Shown: positions 36,613 through 48,102 of the stretch, piece after piece
How the letters are laid out: each line of letters opens with the position of its first letter
Position numbering within the stretch: the first letter of the stretch is position 1
Assembly: GCA_013397695.1 (NCBI GenBank)
Contig: VYZI01000490.1
Span: 141,247-205,246 of the forward strand
Origin: Centropus unirufus
Taxonomy: Eukaryota > Chordata > Aves > Cuculiformes > Centropidae
DNA length: 64,000 nt
Direction: 5' to 3'
Position numbers and translations under genes: made by a program
The notes under the pieces: generated by a model
Seen by the model: only the letters and a program-made list of their open reading frames with translations
Database searches by the model: none
Told to the model about the DNA's origin: nothing

Positions 36613-39600
36613 CCACGTGGACAGGGAGAATCAAGAGCTGAGGTCACTACTGTGAAAAATGGTTTAGAAAATGTCACTGTGAGTTACCATTGTAGTGAAA
36701 AAGAAGAAAGGAAGCTAATTTAAGCTAATTTCAAAGTAGAGCCAGAGTGTTCCAGAGAGAGAGAACAAATTGCTGGGGAGCCAGTGGTGGTTTTCAGCTG
36801 TTGGTTCAACAAATACGTGGGGTATGAAGAGATTCTGGTGGACTGTAGCAGGTGCTCACATGTGTGGTGGGGTTTGGATGTGCCTTTCTAAGCACTGAAT
36901 TCCCTTACTTAATGTTAACCATGTACAAGTTGTGGTCTAGACTGCGCTAGGCGTTTAGATTTCCTCTGCCATTAACATAGACTCTTTCATAGTTTTAAAA
37001 TATATGCCTAAAATAGTTAATTTATTTGAAAGTGCCAAGTCTTTCCCCAAAATTTTATTGATACCCTAAATTACCATTTTTTTGGTGGCTGAAGTTAGTT
37101 GGTATGGATACAAGAGCAGGAGAAGGCCTGCATTTTCCCCATGAGGGGACAGCAAAATGTCCCGTGGGCTATTAACTCCATAAGGACTATTGGCTTCAGG
37201 AGTGGACAAATAATCTCTGTTTATACACAAGCACATATACACCAGCTTGCCTTAGGCAGCAACATGGCCACAAGCTCATGTTGCCTTTATGGAGGGAGAT
37301 GATGGATGAGTGTGGAGAGATACATTGGGAGCAACACTTGCAACGTAGATTAATCTTACTGAAATGTGGTATGCTGACAGGGCTGCTCTTTGTTTCCTGG
37401 TCTGTTAACTGAGTTTAGTTCCATGTTAATTTTTTTAGAATAGTACTTACATGCACAAATCTATGGCGTTCTATATAGCTAGACAGTTTTTGTATCTGCT
37501 TTGCATTATAATGCAGCTTCTCGGTATATTAAAATCTGTTTTAATATATAAATCTTATCTAGCTTATATTTTGGTAGCCTTCATGTTATTTTTATTTTTT
37601 TTGCTCTTTATTTTCATATTTTCTTACTACTCTATTTAATATGCTTCTTCTGCCAGGATGCTTTCATTCTGCTAACTGCCAAAAGCACTCCTTAACACCT
37701 GTGAACGTTTTTGTGGATTTCAATTGTTAAAAAGAAAGGGCACAGCTGTCTTTTAAAGAACTATAGGTCAAAATTGTGGCCAAACTGCAGCAGTATGACT
37801 GGAAAAAAGGCCTCCCTGGAAGCTGGTAACAGGAGAATTTTCTAAAGAAAGAAAACTCTAAATATAGAGCACACAGTATCTTTCCAGAAACTGGCAGAAA
37901 ACAAAGGATTAAAATTAACTAGTTCTCTCTCCTGCCCTTAGTTCACAGTTGGCTACAAAGAAACAGCATTAGGGCAGCTGTACAAGATAACCTGATTCCA
38001 CACAAAATATGATAGCAGTAGGCTACGAGGAACTGAGGTCTGACCTTCATGTGGGCTGGTGGGGTAAGACATTTCTAGTTTACTACAGCTTGTGGTTCAT
38101 AGGACCTATAGTTTTGATTTTAGTGAATCTTGCTGTGTCGGAGCATTACTGAATAGTAAGATAAAATATTCACTCTTGTTTTTGCTTGCTCTCAAGGAAG
38201 GAACGTGAAAAGTCCTAATTATATCAAATACCCTCTCCTCCATCTGGCCTTTAGTGTTACTGGAATTGCTGACTTTTGCAGTTCATCCTGTTCTTCACAA
38301 CACTCACGTGAGTGTCACAGAGGCAGGCATTACTAATCCAAGATGAATGTCTTTTCCTGCAGTTTTCACAATTAGTAATGCAATACTGGTCTCTGTGAAG
38401 GTGGTGGGGCCTCACCCCAGGTTTTGGGGTCCAGACGAAAGCTCTGCTGCGTAAGCAAGATGTGGAGAGTAAGCAGTGAGGCACGAGAGCCCCTGAAGGT
38501 AGGGATAGGTTAACTTTGTATGCTCTTCGGTCACTTCTTTTCCCAGACCCACATTTGGATGTGAAGAAATAGCTGTGCAGGGATGTCATAACTCAGGTGG
38601 AGTAGCCAACGCTTCCTACACTTCTCCCTCTTAATTTCTTCTCAAAGAGAGGAGTGGTCTCCTCTGCTCAACCTTCTACAAATCCATGATCTCATGGACC
38701 AGGTCAAATAGCCCTTGGATTGGCTTAGGGTCATGCCTGTGTGACAGCGTGCCATGGAAAGAGCTGAAGGTCCTGCATTTTGGGAGCTACTGGGAAATAA
38801 ATCCCTTTTTGAGCAAATGGAGAGCTGAGCTGAAGTAATTACATCTGAAGTAATACATTCTATAGAAAATGGAATCTTGTAAACCGAAGAGATACTTCCA
38901 AATCAAATATTAGATGTCTAAATCGGAAAGTATAAAAAATATTGTGGTTAATTTTTGGAGATGAAACTTTGGGACTGATTTATTATTTCTTTTATGTTTT
39001 AATTCATTTTGCCTAAAATGTGCAATTTGTCTTTATATTGTATATGGACACATGTGTTACATATGTGCAATATGCATTCACTCCGACATGGCACTCATTC
39101 TCAATTCCCATAAAAATGTCATACAAACATACAGCTAAATTTGTGTATTCTGAAATTTAAATGATACCGGTTCTCAAAAAGGGAAGATACATTGTCGCTC
39201 ATTCCTACCCAGATCAAACAAGTTATATAAAACACCAGATACAGTTTACAAAAATGAACCATATGTAAGTCGTCTAACATTTCAGGTTAATGCATCCTTA
39301 TTTCAATTGCCTAGAACTAAAAGCAAAAGGATACTCATATCATTAAAAAAGAAAGTGATGTTATAATTGCTGAAAAGATTATAGCATAAAATTTGCATGA
39401 CTGATGTGCTGCAAAATAAAAGAGGGATTTTCTACACAGGATTTAATGTTGCTTTGCTTGTAGGTGCAGCTTGCATTCAGTCATATCAAGAAATAAGATC
39501 ATTTAATGGTTTATTCATTCTATTTAACAGAGTATATCCAAGGCCCATCATCCACACATTCACCTGCTGTCAGCTGCTATTGAGCTCTGTAATGAACAGC

Positions 39601-42600
39601 TGTGGAAAGGGCAAAAAAATGTACAACAACCTCTGGCTATTTGCATTTAAGATATTTAGTTCCGTGTGAGAAGAATGACATGTAATCAACCAGGCACAGA
39701 GGTAAAAATAGCAGACTCCAATTCTGCCTACCGCTTTTTCTCTTCCCTTAGAGATGTTTACAAAATCCATGAATTATTTGCATTTTGACTTTCAGAACAA
39801 CATGCAATTTTTATGGGGCAAAAGATTAGACTCTGTCAGTCTTATTTCCAAGAGGTAACCGCAGAAGGAAAGCAATTCTCAGTGTGCACCATGGGAACAG
39901 CCTGATCTGTACTGTCAATAGATAAAGTCTCATTAACAGGTCAGTAATAGAAAGTGATGCCCACACAGCAGGGGTGACACCTTGAAAAAGAAGCAAATTT
40001 CAATTTTACAGTGTATTAACTAGTGGAGTTGAACGGCATTGATAATGATCTCTCTTGGAGGAGGTGAGACACCTTTTAAAATATGCAGGAGGTGGTGTGC
40101 AGTGGCTTCAGAGCATCTCTGCTCGGAATGGGATTTCCACTCACTTATCCTGGTGGTGTGCTCAGGTTGCTGAAACAGTCCTTGATAACTATAGTCTCAG
40201 CCCTGTGGAAGGCCTGACAGACCTCCATGAGGTTGTGAGTGCTCCTGACTCCCCTGGGAGTCAAATCAGATCCCTCCAGAAAGCAAGAAAACAGGAGACA
40301 GCAGCAGGATCCTGTCTATGAACCCGGCTGTTGAAAAATGAACAATAAGTAAGTCTGTTCGTGGAGGAAATTCTCATAACAGTTGCCAGGCATCCGTTGA
40401 TTGGGAAAATATGAGGACTCGCTTGATATCAATAGCAGTGATATCTGCTATTATCTATTATGGGTAGAAAATCGTATTTGAAAGGTTATTTACTAGAAAC
40501 AACAGGGACATTTAGCTCTCCAGTCATAGTCACTAAAATCTGACCAAAGGAAATACATCCAAGTTTTTCCAAATAATAAACAAAGATTCTTTAGTTGTGC
40601 GCCTTTAAGGTTTCCTCTCAGCTTGAGGGTAGAATGTAATAGATGGAACCATAAAAAAGATACTGGGAAAGCAGTGTTCAGTAAGCCAATTTGCAAGAGA
40701 CCACGTGACTTTGATGGTCGGAAAACTAATAAGATTACAGTGGAAGCTTGTAAATGTTAGGTGCAGCTTCTAAAATCCCTTTTAACCAGTCAAAATGACG
40801 ATTAAAAGATTCTGAGACTCTGGAATAAAATATCAGATATTATAACACATTTATGGCTTTACTAAGTAGGAGAAGAATCAGTCTGATCTAAGAGTTAAAA
40901 GCACCATAAAAAAAAAGTGGAATGGCCGTATTTCTGTATTCATTCACACCAAAATTTCTTCATTTCTAAAAATGAAAGTTTTAGACAAATTAGCAGCATA
41001 TAGTGAAAATCAAGAATATTATCAAATTGGAACTAAGTTAAAACAATCCTCTAGTTATCTGTAAACCAGGTTACCCTGAGCATTTAAGTTAAGAGACTTG
41101 TGTAAGCATGTGCAGAACTGCATGGACTGAAAAGCCCATTTTCAGAACAAATTGTCCCACTCCTCCAGTCTATGATCTGCAAATGGAAAAGCCAAAAAGC
41201 TTTTTGATATAGAACCACAACTGAGACTCTTCTTTTCCTCTGTGGTGTGATGTTGAGTAGAACAGAGTAATATTGAGCATCACTCAGTAGCAGTGGTGCC
41301 AAGAGGAAAGGGGACTGAAAGACAAAATCTCATTCAACATATTATTTCCTTCCTTTGGGGACTCCATGCACAGCACAGGAGTCCTGCATTTGGCTCCTTC
41401 CTCTCTTTTGCACGCAGCGAGCACGTACCCTGCTCATTTCTGAAGCACAGTGTCAACCTTCTGCCCGGTGACCTCCTGAGCCAGACACAGCCAAGTAATG
41501 GGCAGAACTCATGCCTCATTTTGTCAGGCCAAAAGGACATGGTCTCAAACTAGAGTCTTAGCATCTGGATGTTCTCCTCCCGGCAGCTATCAGACATGTC
41601 CTTCACCACGTGAGAGGACAAGGCACTGCCTGGTAGGTTAGAAGAACAGATCTACAGAAAGTGTGCAACAAGGGGGGATAAGCAGGAGGAACAGATTCTT
41701 CTTCAATTTACAGAGCCTAAGAATAGCTCAGCTTGTCTGGATAAGAGGAGAAGCAGAAGGATAGATATTAACTATATTATATGCTAGAAATAGCCACAAT
41801 GAAATCAAAAGATCTTTTTTAGTGTGAATAAGGCAACATAAGAGGGTCTGGATATAGAAGTGACTCCCTCAGAAGCCTCATCAGACCAAACAGTTTAAAC
41901 TTCAGATATACCAGGAGATTAATCTCAAGATGTTTCTGCTACAAAGATGGAAAAGCAAAAGAGAAATGGTCAAAAGTTTCTATAAACAGTTTGATACCCC
42001 AGTTAACAGAAAGTGTCTCCTAGCTTTACTCCCAAACACAAATGAAACCCAGATCAGAGCTGGGATTTAGTTGTTTTTTTTTTTTGCACTGCTCTTATCC
42101 TGTCCCCAACACATTTCTCAGGACACGAGTTTGTATTCACAGTGATGGGCTCAGAGACAGGATCTACAGCCTGCATAGTGTTCGGTGACTTGAGAGTCGA
42201 TTTTCCTCTTGCAAAATGAACCAGGAACAACCTGGTCTCAGATATGTATCTCAGGGGTTTAGAAACCCACAAAAGTAAAGGAAGTAACTCAGATGGAAAC
42301 TGGAACCATATTCCAGCCCCAATAGCTCCTTTGGATGCTTTTCCTATTATGAGCGCAAAGGTCAGGAAATCAGCCTGGATTTCAACCACTGCTCAAAATG
42401 TCCATGCTCCTGTGGCTTCTACTCAGACAATTAATGTTGTTTAAGTGTCCCTGTCTGAGGGTGGAATTGGTTTCTTGTCTGGGTTAGAAATCAGACATGA
42501 GCTGTATGCCTCAGCTCCATCAAAGCCATTCTTCTCTCCATTGCTCTTGTGTGCAGTGCCTATAGAATTATCAATCAACTGCTAATGGAAAAATAGTCAT

Positions 42601-44014
42601 GTGGGCTGGCCTGCTCCATGCATGGTACTCCCATTTCATACCCTGTCACACCCGCCTTTTGTTTAAACATTTGTAGACTGAAACATCCTGTTGAGCCCTG
42701 TTCTGTGGGAGAACATATTTGTGAGACTAAGCAAAGCTGTGGTCTACCAGGAGGTCTATGACTCTCTCGGTGAATTATTCACTACTTTGCTGTGGTCTAC
42801 ATGCCAGGTCACCTGTGCTCACAGCAGAGAAGGAAGCATTATTCATTATCAAACCTCTGGTTTTCTCTTCTAGGAGGTTCTTCCCCCAACCCCCATTGCC
42901 CTTTCAGGTTTTAACAAGACATTGCATTCTTTCAGACTTCCCCTGGGCAGCAGTTTTTTGCACTTGCAGAGGTACGACAATTATAGGTAGAGAGCCAGAG
43001 CAGTTGTAAATTGTAGCAGTTAATGTCAAATTGATGGGGCAGTGATCAAATGAAGTTCATAACCACAGAACACAACCTGAGGGTGGAATGCTGTTTCAAG
43101 GATTGCTAATGACAGGGTTATAAAATCATAAAATAGAAGGCTTTTTCCACTGTGAAAGTTTGAAAGAATTTATTTGGCTGACCAAACGTATTAACAGTGT
43201 TAGGGTCAGACTTTTATAAGACATTTAGCGCAATTGCTAATCAATGAGGGGACTGACCGGCCTGTTTTGAAAAGGCACTAAGGGAACAACACCTGCATTG
43301 TGTTTCTATTCTTGGATGCCCTAAGCACACCTTTAATGATCTTTAGGTCCCCTAGTATAGTGCCATTTAATTAGAAACTGCTGATACAGAAGGAGAGAAT
43401 TGCTTAACTAAAAAGAGCGGTTTTGGGGATTTCAGATCTGGCTTTTTACCACCAGCATTTGGGAAACCAGAGCAGTGGGTAATGTCACAATGTCAGCAAA
43501 AGGGAAAACATTTATAGCTCATCAAAGCTGGACAGCACACAGCTGTATCCCAGCTGGGCTCTCCAGCCACAGGGCTAGAAACGTCTCAGAGACAGAGAGG
43601 CTAGATCCACAAAATATTGTAAGATAAATAGACATGGAAAATATTTAGAAGATCCCACTACCATTTGCACATGGATGTAAGGAATGAACAGTGCAACTGG
43701 GCCTTGTGCTTTTATAAATGGATCACTCTGCATTTTCAGATATATTTATTTGTTTATTTTTGTGGCCTCTGCTTCAGTTCTTGAGAATAATCTCTCATGT
43801 GATTTATCATGCTCTCCTTAGTCATTTGTGCTTATCTTAGTCAAGAAAGACAAAGGAAAAATATCTACCTGTGTACTGGCCCCTTCCCCCCTCTTGGCAG
43901 AGCATGGAAAACGGAGTAAGTCCACTTGTAAAAGATGCAATATGACCAAGTTTTAGTTAGAGAGGGGTTAACATCCTCAGATTGGAGGTTAAGGGTCGGA
44001 GGGAGGATCCAGGG
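36613..44014. other. Non-coding stretch, no gene seen
   Basis: No recognisable exon, RNA gene or recent transposon. A 16-base perfect palindrome centred on CACGTG is at 38300-38315. The words around 38290-38335 weakly resemble an eroded MIR-type element. A short T run occurs at about 42072-42085. The open frames of 60-111 codons have no family resemblance. Confidence 0.45.
38300..38315. repeat. 16-base perfect palindrome with central CACGTG E-box
   Basis: ACACTCACGTGAGTGT reads the same on both strands. About one palindrome of this size is expected by chance in a window this long, so it may mean nothing. The centre is a canonical E-box for bHLH-zip factors. Confidence 0.6.
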
Positions 44015-44040
44015 ATCTACAGGCTGTTCAGCCTGTAGAT
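44015..44040. repeat. Perfect hairpin: 12-bp arms, 2-base loop
   Basis: ATCTACAGGCTG at 44015-44026, then TT, then its exact reverse complement CAGCCTGTAGAT at 44029-44040. It ends where recognisable CR1 3' sequence begins, so it may be an insertion-junction or fold-back product. Confidence 0.9.
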
Positions 44041-44132
44041 ATGTGGTACTTAGGGATATGGCTTAGTGGGAGACAGAAAAGGTTGGACTCAATGATCTCA
44101 GAGGTCTCTTCCAACCTAGCGATTCTATGATT
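44041..44132 (+). mobile_element. CR1 LINE 3'-end fragment
   Basis: ATGTGGTACTTAGGGATATG, GGTTGGACTCAATGATCTCA and GGTCTCTTCCAACCTA followed by GATTCTATGATT match the 3' tail of an avian CR1 subfamily in plus orientation. Strong 5' truncation leaves only the 3' UTR. The 5' boundary is uncertain because a hairpin abuts it. Confidence 0.88.
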
Positions 44133-44668
44133 AACAACGTCCCTAAGCTAGACAAACCTTGGCTTCCCTACCACAGATGCTGGTGGTGTAGGTCATTCAG
44201 ATATAGTTATGCCCCCATCACCTGAGTTCCGGGAAGTCCATAACCCTCAGAAACATGGCTGGTCATTTTGCTCAGTCACCATGTTTGGAAAAGACACAGG
44301 CTCAAAGCAATTTCTGGCGTCATTAATTACAATCAACTGTCTAATTTCTGACTAAGCAAACAAGAAATTTTTCTTTCAAGTCTTCCTGCTCCTGCTGTAT
44401 TTGCTACTCAGAGGCTCTTCACAGTGGGACTTCTGAGGCTGGAAGACACCTTGAAGCTGGCTAAGTGCTGCTTCACACCACAGCCCTTTGCTTCCTTCCT
44501 TGCTCCCAAAGGCTTGGGTGCATCAGATTTCACCTCTTGTAGTTTGTGGCCCCTTGAATTGGATGACAATCATTTCACAGAACACACCCTTCAGAAATAT
44601 AAGGGTGTTGAGAGTGTTTCCATCCCAGTGTTGAGATTTAGGTCTTTAAAGGTTTTCAGGTCTTTAAG

Positions 44669-44720
44669 ACACTTAGGCAACTTCAGATGCTGCAGATATA
44701 TCCTTTCATTGCCTAAGTGT
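44669..44720. repeat. Perfect inverted repeat: 12-bp arms, 28-base loop
   Basis: ACACTTAGGCAA at 44669-44680 and its exact reverse complement TTGCCTAAGTGT at 44709-44720. The structure is shorter than a normal microRNA precursor, and the pairing does not extend beyond the arms except for one possible G-U pair. Confidence 0.85.
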
Positions 44721-45973
44721 TACCCATGATAGCCCTTCAGCTCCACAAAGCTCTTGTGCAAATTCCACCAGTTGCTTATTGTTTTAAGTTAGGTCTTCAT
44801 ATAAGGGAAGAGAACCCACAATCCCACTTTTCTCCATCAGTGTGTGGAATTAGGCATCTGGCTGCTCTGTTGAGAGCATAGTAGAGACATTCTGCTGTGT
44901 AGGTCTACTTGACTGATACGTTGCTAGCAATCATTTATTTCTATTTCACCATAGATTATGGTGACTCAGCAAATGTTCCAGGGCAAGGTGATATCAGCTG
45001 GATTCGAGTGTACTATGTGTCATCCCTTGGAAGAATATTCCCAGTGCTGGATAAGTTGTTGATCAGCTCCTCACTCTGACATCACTCTTCTGTGCTGCAG
45101 ATGACCTGTGGAAAGGGTCTTGGGAGAGCCAGTAGGTTGAGAGACACAGATATATGTAACCTGGCCGTGATTTGGGGAATAGAAGGCAGCGGATTCCTTC
45201 AAGGCAAAAGCTGGAGAATATTTTTGTTCTGGCAAGTAAATTCTACTTTGGCAAAGAACGCTTGAAAGCCACAGTATCACTGAGAACAGCAAGATTCCTG
45301 CTGCATCTTTCCATAACATCTGCTACTGCAGCCATCAGCTGTTGATGTTTTTACAAAGTGACCCGTGAAACAGATTAAAATGTTGACGTATGAAGTAGCA
45401 TTATGCTTGTAATTAATATTCCATTGTTAACATTGTATTGAGATGAATGAGAGCTGTTTACATGTATCAAAGCTGTTTTCCACATTGTTTGCGACATCAG
45501 AGAACTTATACTGGCTACCTAACATTTTCCTTAACTGTTAATTATGCTAATGTTTTTAATATGCTCAAGATTGAAACTCAGGTTGCTGGAGCAGGAATAT
45601 GTGGCCCATTTAGAAAGAGGAGCTGTTATATTGAAATGTGAAGTGATAGTGTAGCATTACAAGTGGCCCTACTAGAAAGCCTAAGAAACGAAGCAATTTC
45701 AAATGCGATGTGCACCCCCTGTTTATTGCAAAGTAAGGTATTGGATATAGTATCTCTGATTTTTGCATGCTTGCTTTTCAAACAAGGTCATCATGCTACC
45801 TTGTATGGAGCTGACCTGTTGGTTCTTAAATGCTGGGCTTTGTGAGTAACCTGGTAAGAATTTTATCAAGTTATCCATCTCACGCTTTGTGAACAGAGTC
45901 TTTCAATCTAGCAAAGCCATTTCCTAGAAAACATTTTCGTTGTTTCTGGTTGCCTATCAGACACGACTGAAAA
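44721..45973. other. Non-coding stretch with a candidate conserved element
   Basis: No exon or transposon recognised. Segment 45360-45660 is described separately as a possible regulatory element. Confidence 0.45.
45360..45660. promoter_or_regulatory. Candidate conserved non-coding element with POU/homeodomain words
   Basis: The segment is AT-rich but complex, with TTGTAATTAATATTCC, GTTAATTATGCTAATG and TTTAATATGCTC. The word ATGCTAAT at 45544-45551 differs from the POU octamer ATGCAAAT at one base. It contains no simple tandem runs. This is inference from sequence style; conservation has not been tested. Confidence 0.27.
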
Positions 45974-46278
45974 GAACCAGGCTCTTTTCAATGGTGTCCA
46001 GCAGGACCAGAGGCACTGAGCACAAACTGAAACACAGGAGATTCCTTCTCAACAACAGGAAACTTTTTTTTTTGTGAGAATGGCCAAGCACTGGCACAGG
46101 ATGACCAGGGAGGCTGGGGAGTCTCCATCCTTGGAGATATTCAAAATCCATAAAGCCATTTGGACATGGTCCTGGGCAACCGTCTCTAGGTGTCACTGCC
46201 TGAGCAAGGGGGGCTGGACCAGATGATCTCTAGAGTTCCCTTCCAACCTCAACCATTCCGTGACTCTGGGATTCTGTC
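45974..46278 (+). mobile_element. 5'-truncated CR1 LINE with the end of the reverse transcriptase ORF
   Basis: The element starts in the C-terminal tail of CR1 ORF2: the plus strand reads RLFSMVSSRTRG then EHKLKHRRFLLNNRKL, matching the usual end of the CR1 reverse transcriptase protein. A T-run at about 46064-46073 then shifts or stops the frame. The 3' UTR follows, with GGGGGGCTGGACCAGATGAT, CCCTTCCAACCTCAACC and degenerate terminal octamers. It is a dead, 5'-truncated copy of about 305 bases. Confidence 0.93.
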
Positions 46279-48009
46279 TTTTGCTTCAGGTCTGTTGTCA
46301 AAATCTTATACTACCACAATGTCCCTGTCATATTACCATATTAATTATTATTAATTATTAAAATTACCACATTACCAGCTCATGGAGGGACCTGCTGATA
46401 TTATTAGACTTTCTTCCTTCTCTTCTTTAAAAGGCATATGCCCAAGTCACATAAATCCACGCTCTCCTCCCATATGACCTTCTTTTTCCCTGTTTCTCCC
46501 TTTCAAGCCCTTTTTTGTTTGCTTGCACCAACTTGTCACATTTTATTTTGAGATTGTTATATATCCTGGGAAGGTTCTATTTCTCAGATCATGTTTGAAC
46601 AGCAGGTAGAACTGGGCACCCCTAATCTAACGAGCTATTGCCAGAAGACACGGTGCTGTTACTAAGTGCCACCCTGCTGGGCATATTCTTGAAACCAAAC
46701 ATCTTCTCTAATTAGATGTAGATCTTCAGAATTTTCTCTTGTCCCTTAAGAGAAAAAAAAATATTAAAAAATAATTAACCCTTTTATTTTTGTGAAGGTT
46801 TGTGATTCAGGTGCACTAAATTAGGGCCATGTTTTTGCCTCCCTGCCTCTTAGCCATGTTAGATCAGGAATCATAGGGACAAACACCTTTTTTTTGAGAG
46901 CTTGGAAGCTGTAGGAGTGGTCATATAGTTTAGAATGAGTAATGAAAATAAAGCTGCGTTAAAAAGTTCCCTTATGTTATTACTTGGCAGTTCATTAAGG
47001 TATATCTTGTTTATCTGCTGTAGCCTGCACACCAGATTTAGCTCTCTGCAGGAATCTGAAGGCATTTAACGTGCAGAAGCTGTGAAGCGCTATGGAAAAC
47101 AAAACACTTTTACTTCACCCTTTTATGAAAAGCAAGGTACTTAAACAGTGACTGAGGGCTTGCTCATCCCTTCCGGATTTTTCCTTATGGCAGATAAAAG
47201 TGTGGAACAGAAAAGCAGAAAAACAGATCTGATGATCTGTTCTTACTAGAAGGCTGGAAAAACATGGTGCATTTCCTATTCAGATCCTTGGGCTTTCTGC
47301 GAGACATTATAATTTCCTTCAGCTTGTTAACCACTTCTGAAGTAGGCCAGAATTCATTTGCATTCTTATGCTGATCAGTGACCCTCCAGTGATGTCAGAT
47401 AAGTACACTAATTTTTAATTAAAATCTCCATTTTCAAGTACATTTCACAGTTAATACACGGTGAGAAATCCTGACCAGCGACATTATTTTGCTAAGTAGG
47501 GTGAGTTCAGCTGTCTTAATTACCTCTGAAGCAAAAAGTCACAGCTTCCCTCCTGAAAAAAACGACTTCACCAAACAATGAATACGTGAATGACTGATCT
47601 GCCCTACACCCCAGGAGTTCCCCATTTGGAGGAAACGTCAAGTGTGTGAGAACAGGAAAACATTAAAGATTAAAGATTTTAAAAGCTCATGATGAGGGTG
47701 TCATATAGTACACAGCGATGTGCTTATACTATACTATAAATTGCTGCCATTCCTATTATGTGTTCCCTTTTTTTAGGTCTTTATGGGCCCACCACAATAG
47801 GCACCCATGAGACATTAGTGACTGTATCGTTAGTCCGTTAGTCCAAAAATTAGTCTCAAGATCTCGGGAAGCATTACTCACCCTGTTATATTGAGGGGCA
47901 TGAGGTGTCCGGGACAAATCTTCAGCTGGTATGGCCGGTTCAAAGAAGGAGAGAAACCTCTCACAGAGCTACAAGAATTTGCATCTGCACATCTCATCTG
48001 ATGAGAGCA
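46279..48009. other. Non-coding stretch, no gene seen
   Basis: Contains the exact tandem 10-mer TTAATTATTA twice at 46341-46360, and a segment at 47330-47480 with a perfect reverse octamer ATTTGCAT at 47356-47363. No recognisable exon or RNA gene. Confidence 0.45.
46341..46360. repeat. Tandem 10-mer TTAATTATTA x2
   Basis: Two exact adjacent copies, flanked by ATTACCATA and AAATTACCACATTACC, which makes a small AT-rich satellite-like patch just downstream of the CR1 copy. Confidence 0.85.
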
Positions 48010-48102
48010 AACAACTCACCTGAGGTTGCACAAAACCACTGAGGCCCAGCTGGGAACTGAATTCGCATCTCTGAATTGCAGGGTCAGGTTCGGGCTCCTC
48101 AC
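48010..48102 (+). mobile_element. Probable ancient MIR/CR1-L3-like relic
   Basis: ACAACTCACCTGAGGTTGCA, then CACTGAGGCCCAGCTGGGA, ACTGAATTCGCATCTCTGA and GGTCAGGTTCGGGCTCCT follow the order and spacing of the conserved 3' part of MIR and CR1-L3 elements (AACTTGCCCAAGGTCACAC, GTGGCAGAGCTGGGA, ACCCAGGTCTCCTGA). Several substitutions and small gaps indicate great age, in line with amniote-wide relics. Confidence 0.6.

Noticed and set aside
38255..38345. Possible MIR-like words (TTCACAACACTCACGTGAG, AGGCAGGCATTACTAATCC)
   Set aside because: The similarity covers about 45 bases and is interrupted by the palindrome; it could be chance.
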